The notes: generated by a model not told the origin, from the sequence alone. A stretch of DNA of 64,000 nucleotides from Xanthomonas campestris pv. phormiicola (GCA_025666215.1 CP102593.1:3361001-3425000); one strand, 5' to 3'; numbered from the stretch's first letter, positions 35,519 through 48,516 are shown. Made by a program: numbers and translations.

Positions 35519-37180
35519 TCAGAAGCTGGCGAACTGCGATTCGTCCGGACCCGCCGCCATCGCGTACGCCGGCTGCGGCGCACGCGGGCGCACGCGCCTG
35601 GGCTCGACGCGGCCGGTGATCGCCTTGGCGCTGGGCTTGTCCGCAGCGCGCGGCGGGCGCGGCGCCTCGGCATGACCAAACCGGAAGAAGGCCATCGACT
35701 GCTGCAGGTACTCGGCCTGCGAACTCATCTCCTCGGCGGTCGCGGCCAGTTCCTCGGACGCGGTGGCGTTCTGCTGCGTGGTCTGGCTCAGCTGCACCAC
35801 CGCCGAATTGATCTGCGCCACGCCGGAAGACTGCTCCTGCGACGCGGCGGCGATCTCCTGCACCAGGTCGGAGGTCTTCTTGATGCTTGGCACGATGGTC
35901 TCCAGCAGGCGCCCGGCCTTCTCCGCCAGTTCGACGCTGGAGCCGGCGACCTCGCCGATTTCCTGTGCGGCCACCTGGCTGCGTTCGGCCAGCTTGCGCA
36001 CTTCCGCGGCGACCACCGCGAAGCCCTTGCCATGCTCGCCGGCGCGCGCCGCCTCGATCGCGGCGTTGAGCGCGAGCAGGTTGGTCTGGTAGGCGATGTC
36101 GTCGATGATGCCGATCTTCTGCGCGATCTGCTTCATCGCCGACACCGTGGCGACCACCGCTTCGCCGCCCTCCACCGTCTCCCGGGCGGCCTGTGCGGCC
36201 ATGCCGTCGGTGATGCGCGCGTTCTCGGTGTTCTGCCCGATCGAGGCGGTCATCTGCTCCAGCGAGGCGCTGGTCTCCTCCACGCCCGCGGCCTGCTCGG
36301 TGGAGGCCTGGCTCAGCGACTGCGCGGTGGCGCTGACTTCCTCCGAAGCGCCGGCCAGGGTCTGCGCGCTGGCATTGACCTCACCCACCACCTGCTGCAG
36401 CTTCTCGACCATGCGCCGCATCGCCATCAGCAACTGGCCCGCTTCGTCCTTGGACGTGCTCTCGATGACCATGCTCAGGTCGCCCTCGGCCAGCGCATTG
36501 GCCACATCCACCGCCTTGCCGATCGGCTTGGTCACGCTGCGGCTGATGAAGAAGCCCAGGCCGACCCCGAGCAGCACGCCGCCGATGATGATCGCGATCA
36601 TCGTCTTGGTACCGCTGCTGTAGATCTCATCGGTCGCATCGTTGGCCTTGGAGGCGTTGGCTTCCTTCACTTCGCCCAGCTCCGACATCAGCGCATCCAG
36701 CTCGTCGGAACTGCTGCGCACCGACTTGGACAATTCGGCCAATTGCGGATTGCTCTCCGACAGCGGCAGCTGCATCACCGAGTCGACGAACTTGCCGCGC
36801 CGCTCCAGGTAGGTCTTCCAGACCTGGTCGAACCGCGCCAGCTTGGCCAGCGACGCCGGATCGTCGAACGAGGCCCTGGCCTTGTCCATGTGCTCGACCA
36901 CTTGCGCGGTGTACCTGTCGAGGCTGGCGGCATGCTTGGCGCGTTCTTCCGCGGTGCTGGCCAGTTGCAGGTTGGCGCGCGCACGGCCGGCCGCCATCAG
37001 GTTGATGTCGGCTTCCTTCAGATTCGACAGGCCGAGCAGCTCGCGCTCGTACAGCACCGTCGCGTATTCGTTGATCTTTCCCGAATTGAGGATACCGATC
37101 CAGCCGATGCACGCGCCGATGGCGGCCACGATCAGGAACGCGCAGGTCAGCCTGATGCCGATTTTCATATTGCCCACCAT
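35519..37180 (-). CDS. Methyl-accepting chemotaxis protein with four-helix-bundle sensor
   Basis: A 553-aa receptor. The first membrane segment is [21 protein letters not shown]; a periplasmic region of about 150 residues resembles the 4HB_MCP sensor domain. The second membrane segment ([19 protein letters not shown]) is near residue 195, followed by a HAMP domain ([21 protein letters not shown]). The signalling tip is [30 protein letters not shown]. The C-terminus is Pro/Arg-rich without a CheR/CheB pentapeptide. Start at the ATG at 37180 after GGGGGA. Cotranscribed with cheW. Confidence 0.95.
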   Translation of the reverse strand: MVGNMKIGIRLTCAFLIVAAIGACIGWIGILNSGKINEYATVLYERELLGLSNLKEADINLMAAGRARANLQLASTAEERAKHAASLDRYTAQVVEHMDKARASFDDPASLAKLARFDQVWKTYLERRGKFVDSVMQLPLSESNPQLAELSKSVRSSSDELDALMSELGEVKEANASKANDATDEIYSSGTKTMIAIIIGGVLLGVGLGFFISRSVTKPIGKAVDVANALAEGDLSMVIESTSKDEAGQLLMAMRRMVEKLQQVVGEVNASAQTLAGASEEVSATAQSLSQASTEQAAGVEETSASLEQMTASIGQNTENARITDGMAAQAARETVEGGEAVVATVSAMKQIAQKIGIIDDIAYQTNLLALNAAIEAARAGEHGKGFAVVAAEVRKLAERSQVAAQEIGEVAGSSVELAEKAGRLLETIVPSIKKTSDLVQEIAAASQEQSSGVAQINSAVVQLSQTTQQNATASEELAATAEEMSSQAEYLQQSMAFFRFGHAEAPRPPRAADKPSAKAITGRVEPRRVRPRAPQPAYAMAAGPDESQFASF

Positions 37181-37656
37181 GATGTATCCCCCCGATTATT
37201 TGATAACGACCGCGCCACGCCGGCGCGTCCGGACGTCCTTCCCGCCGCACCACGTGGATCGGGAACGAGCGCAACAGCGCAGCCGCCGCCGGGCAGCCGG
37301 CGCGTCGCTGCATCGCGTTGCCTGAAGGCTATCGGCGTGCGCCAAAGCCGCCTTTAATCGGCGTTGCAGCTGCGGAATTCGGCATACACGCGCGTGCTTG
37401 TGGCGCTTCGATGAATACGCACGGCGCCTTTCGGAGCGGTGTTCGGGCGCTGCGGAAAGAGACTGGACCGCGTCTGGCGCGCATGCCGCACTTGTCCTGT
37501 GCGGCGAATTCCGGCCTTGCCGACGTCGCACCAAACTGGAATGAGAACCCAAGTTACTTGTAGACAAAGCGTGAAAATTGCGCGGCTGCGCGCTGGCGCG
37601 CCACTCCTGAATACATCGACGTTGGCGAAGAAGGCCGCTGTCGCAGCCCTGCGTCT
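37181..37656. other. Intergenic region between the Lhr-type helicase and the chemotaxis receptor
   Basis: About 475 bases with no convincing gene. It holds the candidate sigma-28 promoter at 37329-37356. The half nearer the helicase shows nothing I can support. Confidence 0.5.
37329..37356 (-). promoter_or_regulatory. Candidate sigma-28 (FliA) promoter of the 4HB receptor-cheW unit
   Basis: On the minus strand: TAAAG (37356-37352), a 15-base spacer and GCCGATAG (37336-37329). The -10 box matches 7 of 8 of the consensus; the spacer is one base longer than the classical one. It would give a leader of about 140 bases. Confidence 0.6.
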
Positions 37657-40600
37657 TCAGCGCAGGCTGGCGAGCATCGCGGCGATGGCATCGCGTGCGC
37701 CCGAGGGCGCTGTCTCGGTCAGCCGCTGCCGTGCCACGGCGCTGTCGGCAGCGCTCAATTCCTGCAACAGCTCGAACCGATCCGCTACCCAGGTCGCCAC
37801 CGGCACGCCGTCGCGGTACAGCACCCGCGCGCCGGGCACGCGCGGCACCCGGCTGCCCGGCAGCACGCTGCCGAGCAGGTTGGCCGGATCGGCCGCGGCC
37901 ACGCACAACCAGGCGCCATCGTGCGGCTGGCGGCGTACCTGGCGCAGCAGCCCGATCGCGTCGGGCAGCGCGAACTGCTCGCCGGACAGCCCGCCGATGA
38001 AGCGCCCGCCGCGGAGCTCGCCGCGCGCTTCCAGCCGACGATAGACGCGCAGCAGCTCGCGCCACGGCGGCAGCCAGGCCGCCTCGCGCTCAAGCAGGCG
38101 CCAGCAGACCACGCCATAGCGACGCAACAAGGTCCGCGCCAGATGCTCGAGCGCCTCGCCGCGCGCCGCGGCGTCGCCAGCGTCGGCGACGCCGCGCAGC
38201 AGCGCCCAGCGCCCCGCGTCCTGGATGCCGTACAGCGGCACCCGTCGGCGGCGCCGCGACAGCGCCGAGGGACGCTTGGAGGCCGGCACCAGCAACGCGC
38301 GCAGGCCGGCGTAGCTGTCGCAGTGGATGCGGCCTGCGGCCACCAGTTCGGCCAGCGCCTCTTCCAGTTCGGTGGACAGCAGCCGCGTCGCCTCGGCGAT
38401 CTCGTCGAAGAACGAGGCGCCGTGCGTCCCCAGGTAATCGGCGACCTTCTGCGCGCGCGAACCGGGCGTGCCCGGCTCGGCCGCCGCCGGCACCAGGCGC
38501 GACCACTGTGCGGCGCTGCGCCGCGGCAGCAGCAGGATCGGCGTGCTGCGCAGCGAACCCGTGCCGCCCGCAGCGACCGCGCCAGCCGCTGCCGGGCGCA
38601 GGCGCGTCCACAGCGTGCGTCCGGCGCTGCACAGTTCGTCCAGCCAGGCCGGGGCATAGTCGCGCACCCGCGCCGGCAGCAGCTCGGCCTCCCACAGCGC
38701 CGCCGGCGCCTCGAAGCCCTCCAGTTGCGCCAGTACGCTGGCCAGCGCCTCCGCGCCGGCGACTCGGCTTTTGCCATCCAGGTGCTGCCAGCGGAACAGG
38801 AAGCGCGCGTAATCGCGCGGCGCCACCGGTTCGATCTCGCGGCGCAGCCGGCCGAGCGTATAGCGGTGGATGCGCGCCAGCAGATGGCGCTCGCACCACT
38901 CGTCGGCGCCGGCCTCGGGAGTGAAGCGGCCGGGCAGGATGTAGCCGTCCTGCTGCAACGCCAGCAGCGCCGCCTGCACCTCGCGCAGCGGCATCTGCAG
39001 CGGCGCCGCCAGCGCCGCCGCGGTCACCGGCCCCAGGGCTGCCAGGCGCGAGCGCAGCAGTTCGCGCAGCGCGTGGTGGCGTTGCCAGTCGTCGATCGCG
39101 CACCCCTCCGGCACGGCGATGCGCGGCTGCGCCGCGGCCTGCGGATACAGCGGCGCGATCAGCGCCAGCGACTCGGCCGCGACCCACAGCGCGATGCCGT
39201 CGTCGCTTCCCTGCAAGCGGGTGGCGCGCGCATCGGCGGCCAGCTCGGCCAGCCACATCGGCCACGCCGCATGCGCGGCCGCCTCGCTGTCGGTCAGCAC
39301 GCCCAGCGCGACCAGCGCCTCGTGCATCTCGTCGCGGCTGCGCGGCTGCGGCCAGGCTTCCTCGCGCACCGCGGCGATCGCGTCCGGATCGAGCCGGCCG
39401 AGGTCGTCGGCGCTGTCCGGGTCCTGGTAGCGGCGGCTGTGCACGGCCTGGGTGCGGCGCTCTTCCAGCGGCGCGTCGTCGAGAAACGCGTACGGCCGCG
39501 CGTCCAGCGCCTCGGCCGCCAATGGCGACGGCGCCGCCAGATCGCGCGCCAGCACGCGCACGCTGCCGTCCTCGATGCCGCGCAACAGCTGCAGCCAGCC
39601 GTCGCTGTCCAGCGCCTCGTGCAGGCAATCGTGCAGCGTCTGCGCGACCAGCGGGTGTTCGGGAATCTGGCGCTCGCCGACCAGGTTCTCGGCGCAGGCG
39701 ACCTGGTCCGGGAACACGGTGGCGAGCAGATCCTCGGACTTCATCCGCTGCAGTTGCGGGGCGACCTTGCGCCCGCCACTGAAGCGCGGCAAGGCCAGCG
39801 CGTTGGTGGCGTTCCAGCGCCAGCGCACGCCGAACAGCGGCGCGTCCAGCAGCGCCTGCACCAGCACCTCCAGCGCCGACGCCGCGTGCAGATAGCGCGC
39901 GACCTCGTCCAGCGCGAAGCTGTGCCGGGTCGACAGCGACAGCACGATCGCGTCCTCGGTGGCCGCCGCCTGCAGCTCGAAATTGAAGGTGCGGCAGAAA
40001 CGCTTGCGCAGGGCCAGGCCCCAGGCGCGATTGATGCGGCTGCCGTACACGCTGTGGATCACCAGTTGGGTGCCGCCGCTGTCGTCGAAGAAGCGCTCCA
40101 GCACGATGCAGGCTTGCGTGGGCAGCGCGCCCAGCGCGGTGCGTGCGCGGCCCAGATAGTCCACCAGCTGCTGCGCAGCGGCGGCGTCCAGCGCCAGTTC
40201 CTCATGCAGCCAGGCCAACGCCTGCGCCGCACCGCCCTGCTGCAGACAATGCTCCAGCTGCGCGCGCAGCCGCGACACCCCGGCCGACAGTTCGTCGCTG
40301 CGCCCCGGCGCTTCGCCGAGCCAGAACGGGATGTTCGGCGGCGCGCCGCGTGCGTCTTCCACTCGCACCCGCCCCGGCTCCACGCGCAGGATGCGATAGC
40401 TGGCGTTGCCGAGCTGGAACACGTCGCCGCTGAGGCTCTCCACCGCGAAGTCTTCGTTGACCGTGCCGATGCTCTCGGCCTGCGGCTCCAGCAGCACGCT
40501 GTAGTCGCCGGTCTCGGGAATGGTGCCGCCGGAGGTCAGCGCCGCCATGCGCGCGCCGCGGCGCTCGCGCACGCGGCGATGCACCGCGTCGCGATGCAGG

Positions 40601-42021
40601 TAGCCGGCGCGCGGGCCGAGCCGCGTGCTGAAGCCTTCGCTCAGCATCCGCAGCACCGTGTCGAAGCGCTCGCGCGGCAGCGTCGCGTACGGCCAGGCGC
40701 CGCGCACCAGCGCGTACAGCGCGTCCTCGTCCCATTCCTGGCAGGCCACCTCGGCAACCAGTTGCTGCGCCAGCACGTCCAGCGGCGCGTCGAGGATGCG
40801 CAGCGCATCCAGTTCGCCGCGGCGCACGCAGTCGAGCAAGGCCGCGCATTCGACCAGGTCGTCGCGCGATTGCGGGAACAGCCGCGCCTTCGGCGTGCCG
40901 CCGACGGCATGCCCGGAACGCCCGGCGCGCTGCAGGAAACTGGCGATCGAGCGCGGCGAGCCGAGCTGGCACACCAGGTCCACGTCGCCGATGTCCAGGC
41001 CCAGTTCCAGCGAGGCGGTGGCGACCAGCACCTGCAACTGGCCGGCCTTGAGCCGCTGCTCGGCGAGCAGCCGCGCCTCGCGCGCCAGGCTGCCGTGGTG
41101 CGCCGCCACCGCCTCGTTGCCGAGCAGCTCGCCCAGGTGCCGCGCGGTGCGTTCGGCCATGCGCCGGGTGTTGACGAACACCAGGGTGGTGCGATGCGCG
41201 CGCACCAGCTCGGCCAGGCGTGCATACACCTGCTGCCACTGGTCGTTGGACATGCTCACGCTGAGCGGCGTCGGCGGCAGCTCCAGCGCCAGGTCGCGGG
41301 CACGCGCGTAGCCGATGTCGACGATCGCGCAATCAGGCTGCCTCGCGTGCACCGCCGCGCTGCCGACCAGGAAGCGCGCGACCGCATCGATCGGCTTCTG
41401 CGTCGCCGACAGGCCGATGCGCAGCGGCGGCGTCGCGCACAGTTGCTGCAGCCGCTGCAGCGACAGCGCCAGATGGCTGCCGCGCTTGTTCGCGGCCAGC
41501 GCGTGGATCTCGTCGACGATCACCGTGCGCACGTGGCGCAGCGCGTCGCGGCCGGATGCCGAACCGAGCAGCACGTACAGCGACTCGGGCGTGGTCACCA
41601 GCACGTGCGGCGGGCGCCGCCGCGCCTGCGCGCGCTCGCGCTGCGGCGTGTCGCCGGTGCGCACCGCGGTGCGGATTTCCACATCCGGCAGGCCCAGCGC
41701 GCTCAGCTCGGCACGAATGCCGGCCAGCGGCGCCTCGAGATTGAGCTGGATATCGTTTGAAAGTGCTTTCAGCGGCGACACATACAGCACCTGGGTGCGA
41801 TCGGCGAGTCCGCCATCGCGCAGGCCTTCACGCAGCAGCGCATCGAGCGCGGCGAGGAACGCGGTCAGGGTCTTGCCGGAGCCGGTGGGTGCCGCCACCA
41901 AGGTATGCCGCCCGCTCTGGATCGCCGGCCATGCGGCCAGCTGTGCCGGCGTCGGCGCAGCAAAACAGCGCTCGAACCAGCGGGCGACGGCAGGATGAAA
42001 GCGTGCTTGCACGAACGACAT
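37657..42021 (-). CDS. Lhr-type large ATP-dependent helicase
   Basis: A 1454-aa superfamily 2 helicase. It has the Walker A motif APTGSGKT at 44-51, YVSPLKALSNDIQ, VTTPESLYVLL, a DEIH box in VDEIHALAANKRGSHLAL and the SAT motif GLSATQKP. Motifs V and VI are in ATASLELGLDIGDVDLV and LQRAGRSGH. A winged-helix/Lhr core and a long C-terminal extension follow, as in bacterial Lhr proteins (about 1500 aa). Lhr acts in nucleic acid repair and stress. Start at the ATG at 42021 after GGAGACCGC. It stands alone as a transcription unit. Confidence 0.93.
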   Translation of the reverse strand: MSFVQARFHPAVARWFERCFAAPTPAQLAAWPAIQSGRHTLVAAPTGSGKTLTAFLAALDALLREGLRDGGLADRTQVLYVSPLKALSNDIQLNLEAPLAGIRAELSALGLPDVEIRTAVRTGDTPQRERAQARRRPPHVLVTTPESLYVLLGSASGRDALRHVRTVIVDEIHALAANKRGSHLALSLQRLQQLCATPPLRIGLSATQKPIDAVARFLVGSAAVHARQPDCAIVDIGYARARDLALELPPTPLSVSMSNDQWQQVYARLAELVRAHRTTLVFVNTRRMAERTARHLGELLGNEAVAAHHGSLAREARLLAEQRLKAGQLQVLVATASLELGLDIGDVDLVCQLGSPRSIASFLQRAGRSGHAVGGTPKARLFPQSRDDLVECAALLDCVRRGELDALRILDAPLDVLAQQLVAEVACQEWDEDALYALVRGAWPYATLPRERFDTVLRMLSEGFSTRLGPRAGYLHRDAVHRRVRERRGARMAALTSGGTIPETGDYSVLLEPQAESIGTVNEDFAVESLSGDVFQLGNASYRILRVEPGRVRVEDARGAPPNIPFWLGEAPGRSDELSAGVSRLRAQLEHCLQQGGAAQALAWLHEELALDAAAAQQLVDYLGRARTALGALPTQACIVLERFFDDSGGTQLVIHSVYGSRINRAWGLALRKRFCRTFNFELQAAATEDAIVLSLSTRHSFALDEVARYLHAASALEVLVQALLDAPLFGVRWRWNATNALALPRFSGGRKVAPQLQRMKSEDLLATVFPDQVACAENLVGERQIPEHPLVAQTLHDCLHEALDSDGWLQLLRGIEDGSVRVLARDLAAPSPLAAEALDARPYAFLDDAPLEERRTQAVHSRRYQDPDSADDLGRLDPDAIAAVREEAWPQPRSRDEMHEALVALGVLTDSEAAAHAAWPMWLAELAADARATRLQGSDDGIALWVAAESLALIAPLYPQAAAQPRIAVPEGCAIDDWQRHHALRELLRSRLAALGPVTAAALAAPLQMPLREVQAALLALQQDGYILPGRFTPEAGADEWCERHLLARIHRYTLGRLRREIEPVAPRDYARFLFRWQHLDGKSRVAGAEALASVLAQLEGFEAPAALWEAELLPARVRDYAPAWLDELCSAGRTLWTRLRPAAAGAVAAGGTGSLRSTPILLLPRRSAAQWSRLVPAAAEPGTPGSRAQKVADYLGTHGASFFDEIAEATRLLSTELEEALAELVAAGRIHCDSYAGLRALLVPASKRPSALSRRRRRVPLYGIQDAGRWALLRGVADAGDAAARGEALEHLARTLLRRYGVVCWRLLEREAAWLPPWRELLRVYRRLEARGELRGGRFIGGLSGEQFALPDAIGLLRQVRRQPHDGAWLCVAAADPANLLGSVLPGSRVPRVPGARVLYRDGVPVATWVADRFELLQELSAADSAVARQRLTETAPSGARDAIAAMLASLR

Positions 42022-42606
42022 GCGGTCTCCTGCGACGCACCGTCGCGATCGAATGCACTGCGGGCGAAAAGAAGGAATGTCCCGATTGTCTTCGCCACGA
42101 CAATCGAGTCAATCGCGTAGCGAAAACATGGTGACGTTACCAACGCAGATCAAGCGAGCCTGCGCGGCGCAGCTGTTTTCAAGGGCTTTTTCGGTTAATG
42201 GTTCAGTGAAAATCTCGCTGTCTACCACGCACCCCGATATGCGCGGTTATGTTGTCGATGACGTCACGCCTGCGCATCTAGGGTTTGCGCAACGGACGTG
42301 AAATTCGCTTCGGGGAGCCTTGCATGCAGCATGGCAGCATGATCGAACAACCGCTTAGATGCCGACGCAGCCGCGCCGCGGCGCGTGCCTGCGCGCACGC
42401 GGCGGCATTGCGCACCGCGCGCATGGTCGGCGATGGCCGCGTGCAACGGCGCATCGCGACGTGCGTGCGCGGCATCGGCGCACGTCGGGGCGGCGTCCGC
42501 ACCGACGACGGTCGCTTCTTCACTCCACCCATTCGCCCGCCATCGGCGGCATGACGATTCCGCCTCGATTCCACCTCTTCACTTCCCTAGCCAAGGAGCC
42601 TCACCA
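42022..42606. other. Intergenic region between the helicase and the DUF3175 gene
   Basis: About 585 bases between divergent genes, noticeably AT-richer than its surroundings from about 42080 to 42330. It must hold both promoters. Short ORFs here are Arg/Ala-rich frame shadows. No repeat or RNA structure was recognised. Confidence 0.5.
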
Positions 42607-42921
42607 ATGGCAAACAGCAGCTCGAATGTGTCCACCGCCCACTGGGTGCAGCGCGCCAACGAAAGCAGCGATACGCTGGAACTCACGCCCAGCGTGTTCG
42701 AACGCGACGATCCCGTGTCCATCGCCCGTTCGCTCAAGCACTCCGCCGACCAGAGCGCGCGGCGCCGCACCGGTCCCTACCGCTCGGCGATGTCGATGCT
42801 GACCTTCTACATCAACCGCGCCGGCAAGCAGCTGCCGGCCCAGCGCCGCGAAGTGCTGGAACAGGCCAAGGACGAACTGCGCAGCCTGTACGGCAAGCCG
42901 CGCAAGGGCGCCACGGGCTAA
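42607..42921 (+). CDS. DUF3175 family protein
   Basis: 104 aa from the ATG at 42607, preceded by CCAAGGAGCC. The body (LTPSVFERDDPVSIARSLKHSA, GPYRSAMSMLTFYINRAGKQ, LEQAKDELRSLYG) matches what I recall of the DUF3175 family; the pattern of a DDP-IARSLK-SA start and an SAMSMLTFYINRAGK core is distinctive. It is soluble and basic. The function is unknown. The longer ORF start at 42385 lacks an RBS and is Ala/Arg-rich read-through. Confidence 0.85.
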   Translation: MANSSSNVSTAHWVQRANESSDTLELTPSVFERDDPVSIARSLKHSADQSARRRTGPYRSAMSMLTFYINRAGKQLPAQRREVLEQAKDELRSLYGKPRKGATG

Positions 42922-43040
42922 GCGCCGCGACACCGCATCCGGCGGCGCAACGTGATGCGCGCGGCAATTCCGTGCTTCGCCAGCGCAGCCCCGGCGCATG
43001 CCGATTGCCCTGCGCCGAACCATGGGCGCATGATCGCGGC

Positions 43041-44414
43041 ATGACCAAGGAACCCGACATTTCGGACTGGGTCCAGCGCCCTGCCGATACCGCTGCCGAA
43101 CGTGGCCCCGTTGCCTCGGCGATGAGCGAGGATGCGCTGCTGCTGTCGCGGATCATCCTCGCCCAGGGCGAGATCGCCGCCGCCGGCAGCGACCCGCTGC
43201 AGGTGGTCGATGTGGTGACCCGCCGCGCGCAGGAGCTGACCCGTTCCACCGGCGCGGTGGTGGAGATGTGCGACGGCAACGACATGCTGTACTGGTCGGC
43301 CAGCGGCATCGCCGAACAGCATCTGGGCCTGCGCCTGCCCAGCGACGGCAGCCTGTCCGGGCTGTGCATGCGCAGCGGCCAGGTGCTGCGGTGCGACGAT
43401 TCGGAAGAAGACCCGCGGGTCAACCTGGTCGCCTGCCGCAAGGTCGGCCTGCGCTCGATGCTGGTGGTGCCGCTGCGCTACGGCGACCGCGGCATCGGCG
43501 TGCTGAAAGTGATGTCGCCGTACCGCTGCAGCTACACCGCGCAGGACGTGCGCACGCTGGAAATGCTGGCGACCCTGGTCGGCGCGACCCTGGCGCTGGC
43601 GATGGACCGCGCCGCGCTGCAGACCGATATCGCGCGCCGCCAGAACGCGGAGAAACACGCATTCCGCGAGAAGGCGGCGATCGCCACGCGCATCCGTGAG
43701 GTGGTCGCCAACGAGCGCCTGCAGATCGTGACCCAGCCGGTGCTGGCGCTGTCCACGCAACGCATCGTCGGCGTGGAGGCCTTGTCGCGGTTCCCGTCCA
43801 ATCCCGGCCTGGCGCCGTTGCGCTGGTTCGACGACGCGAGCAAGGTCGGACTGGTGCTGGAACTGGAGCTGGCCGCGGCGCGCAAGGCGCTGCAGGTGCT
43901 GGCGCAGCTGCCGGCACCGCTGTACCTGGCGATCAACGTCTCCGCGCAGACCCTGCTGCACCCGCAGCTGGAGGCGTTGCTGCATGGCCACGACCTGTCG
44001 CGGGTGGTGCTGGAGATCACCGAGCAGTTGCAGGCGCCGGACTATCCGCGCCTGTCCGAGCATATCGGCGCACTGCAGCGGCAAGGCCTGCGCATCGCGC
44101 TGGACGACGCCGGCACCGGCTTCGCCAGCCTGCGCCACCTGCTGCACCTGTCGCCGGACATCATCAAGCTGGACCTGACCCTGACCCGCGGCATCGACGC
44201 CGAACCGCGGCGCCAGCGGTTGGCGCTGGCGATCCTGTCCTTCGCCGCCGAGACCGACGCCAGCGTCATCGTCGAGGGCATCGAGACCGAGAGCGAACTG
44301 GCCACGCTGCAGGCGCTGGGCGCGCACTACGGGCAAGGCTACCAACTGGCGCACCCGGGGCCGCTGTCGGCGCACCTGGCACGCTATCCGGCGATCGGCG
44401 ACGAGCCGGACTGA
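43041..44414 (+). CDS. GAF-EAL c-di-GMP phosphodiesterase
   Basis: 457 aa from the ATG at 43041. A GAF sensor domain (about residues 30-190, with LRLPSDGSLSGLCMRSGQVLRCDD) is followed by an EAL domain. Catalytic features are present: VGVEALSRF (EAL), LAINVSAQT, VVLEITEQ, IALDDAGTGFASL, IIKLDLTL and VIVEGIETESE. It should therefore hydrolyse c-di-GMP to pGpG, modulated by a ligand bound to GAF. There is no membrane segment, so it is cytoplasmic. The upstream ATG at 42972 would add 23 residues without an RBS. Confidence 0.92.
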   Translation: MTKEPDISDWVQRPADTAAERGPVASAMSEDALLLSRIILAQGEIAAAGSDPLQVVDVVTRRAQELTRSTGAVVEMCDGNDMLYWSASGIAEQHLGLRLPSDGSLSGLCMRSGQVLRCDDSEEDPRVNLVACRKVGLRSMLVVPLRYGDRGIGVLKVMSPYRCSYTAQDVRTLEMLATLVGATLALAMDRAALQTDIARRQNAEKHAFREKAAIATRIREVVANERLQIVTQPVLALSTQRIVGVEALSRFPSNPGLAPLRWFDDASKVGLVLELELAAARKALQVLAQLPAPLYLAINVSAQTLLHPQLEALLHGHDLSRVVLEITEQLQAPDYPRLSEHIGALQRQGLRIALDDAGTGFASLRHLLHLSPDIIKLDLTLTRGIDAEPRRQRLALAILSFAAETDASVIVEGIETESELATLQALGAHYGQGYQLAHPGPLSAHLARYPAIGDEPD

Positions 44415-44550
44415 GCGCGGCCGGCCTCGCCAGGGCATTTCGGCCGAAGCGCTCCAGCTATCGCAGTGTTCCTCGCCCTCTCGCGGTACCTCGCTCGGTC
44501 GCCGAGCCAACGTAGTTCCCGCCAACGCAGCGCACGAAACCGCGCGCATG

Positions 44551-44578
44551 AAAAAAGCGGGCCGAAGCCCGCTTTTTT
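44551..44578. terminator. Bidirectional terminator after pnp
   Basis: AAAAAAGCGGGCCGAAGCCCGCTTTTTT: a 6 to 7-pair GC stem with A and T tracts on either side, about 28 bases past the pnp stop. It ends the minus-strand operon and can also terminate the GAF-EAL transcript. Confidence 0.92.
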
Positions 44579-44605
44579 CATGCTGCAGCGCTGGACGCCG
44601 ACGGC

Positions 44606-46714
<2,109 letters not shown>

Positions 46715-46839
46715 GGGGTTTCCTTGGATGATGCTGTCTTCGAATGGACCGCTGACGGCCCATGCCGCTGGCGGGTGGCCGGGAGGATCCGGCCGGCGGC
46801 GCGGAGCATTCCCCGGGCCACGGTACTACCCAAAACAAA

Positions 46840-46865
46840 ACCGCGGCGCATCACTGCGCCGCGGT
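46840..46865 (-). terminator. rpsO-pnp intergenic hairpin
   Basis: Perfect 11-pair stem ACCGCGGCGCA-loop-TGCGCCGCGGT followed on the minus strand by TTTTGTTTT. It lies 13 bases after the rpsO stop. It may act as a partial terminator and as an RNase III processing site for pnp control, as known in enterobacteria. Confidence 0.8.
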
Positions 46866-46878
46866 AGGGTTCGTTGAC

Positions 46879-47139
<261 letters not shown>

Positions 47140-47354
47140 GCTGTGGTTTCTCTGAGATGCGGGGCCGGCAGGAACGTGCTGATGAGACGCACCGCCTGGC
47201 TCGCCGATTGCGAAGGATTGCGCCGGAGCGCAGGGATGCCGTAAAGGCCGCGGAATTGTACCGGTCCCAGCCCGGACGAACAAGGTGTTAACGCTGCGTC
47301 ACGGCCAGGCCGGCCGCATCGCGGCCCGCGCCGGGCTCCTCGGCAGGTCGCGAA

Positions 47355-48281
47355 TCAGAGGTTGAACATGCGCTGTGGCGCCAGCAGCCCGCCGGCGTCG
47401 ACCTGGCCCAGCCCCAACGGCAGGCCGTCGGCGCCGAACACCGCGACCGCGCCCGGCGCCCAGGCGGCATCGCGCAGGCGCTGGCCCATGCGGAAACGCT
47501 GCGCCGCAGCATGGTCCAGGCGCAACGGCGGGAAATCGACCAGGCCGGCGGCCAGCGGCAGCAGCAGCGTTTCCAGCGCCGCCGGATCCTGCGCGGCCAA
47601 CTGCTGCAGCCGCTCCAGGGTCACCATCTGCGGCGCCCGGAACGGCGCCACCCACAGCCGCCGCAACCCGGCGATGTGCGCGCCGCAGCCCAGCGCCTCG
47701 CCCAGGTCGCGGGCCAGGCTGCGGATGTAGGTGCCGGAGCCGCAGGCCACATGCAGGCGCAGGCGCTCGCCTTCGTGGGCGAGCACGTCGATGGCGTGGA
47801 CCTCGACCTCGCGCTCCGGCGCCTCGATCGCCTCGCCGCGGCGCGCCTTCGCGTACAGCGGCTCGCCGCCCTGCTTCAGCGCCGAATAGATCGGCGCGCG
47901 CTGGCGGATGCGTCCGCGCAGCGGCGCCAGCGCCGCCTGCAGGGTCGCCGCATCGATCGCCGGCACCGGCCGGGTGCGCAGCACCGCGCCGTCGGCATCG
48001 TCGCTGTCGGTGCTCACGCCGAGCACGATCTCGGCTTCATAGGCCTTGGCCGACCCGAGCAGCAGCCCGGCCAGCTTGGTCGCCTCGCCGAAGCACAGCG
48101 GCAGCAGGCCGGTGGCCAGCGGATCCAGGCTGCCGGTATGGCCGCCCTTCTCGGCACGGAACAGCCGCCGCGCCGCCTGCAGCGCCGCGTTGGAACTCAT
48201 GCCGGCCGGCTTGTCGAGCAGCACGATGCCGTCGAGGCGGCGGAAGGAGATGCGGGGCAGTCGGGGGCCGAAGACGGGCAT
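47355..48281 (-). CDS. truB: tRNA pseudouridine(55) synthase TruB
   Basis: 308 aa from the ATG at 48281. The catalytic Asp53 is in [34 protein letters not shown] starts the domain, and [20 protein letters not shown] is also conserved. It isomerises U55 in the T-loop of tRNAs. A family B repeat ends right at the start codon, so the upstream sequence CCCGATTCCCCC has no clear Shine-Dalgarno. Longer ORF starts would read through the repeat and are rejected. Confidence 0.95.
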   Translation of the reverse strand: MPVFGPRLPRISFRRLDGIVLLDKPAGMSSNAALQAARRLFRAEKGGHTGSLDPLATGLLPLCFGEATKLAGLLLGSAKAYEAEIVLGVSTDSDDADGAVLRTRPVPAIDAATLQAALAPLRGRIRQRAPIYSALKQGGEPLYAKARRGEAIEAPEREVEVHAIDVLAHEGERLRLHVACGSGTYIRSLARDLGEALGCGAHIAGLRRLWVAPFRAPQMVTLERLQQLAAQDPAALETLLLPLAAGLVDFPPLRLDHAAAQRFRMGQRLRDAAWAPGAVAVFGADGLPLGLGQVDAGGLLAPQRMFNL

Positions 48282-48283
48282 GG

Positions 48284-48345
48284 GGGAATCGGGACCGGGG
48301 ACTCGGGACTCGGGACTCGGAAACGCCGAATCGGGAGTCGGACGG
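48284..48345. repeat. Heptamer repeat, family B, half element before truB
   Basis: Tandem GGGACTC heptamers (about three perfect copies at 48299-48322 plus degenerate flanks) with no clear opposing arm nearby. It directly abuts the truB start codon in the rbfA-truB gap. Confidence 0.8.
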
Positions 48346-48516
48346 TGAGGCCTGCGATGCTGCAGGCCGGACGTGGTGAACCGCTGTCGACGGCAGCGGA
48401 CAGCGGCTACGACAGGCGACGACGAGGCTGGAACAGCATGGCCATCGCTGCAAAGTACTTGCCGCTGGCCAACGCGACTTGCGTGCGGCATCGATGCTTG
48501 CGCATCGTGCCACCGC

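Noticed and set aside
42278..42574. A 98-codon minus-strand ORF in the helicase-DUF3175 gap
   Set aside because: No RBS, Arg/Ala/Pro-rich composition, and no motif; it looks like a chance frame.
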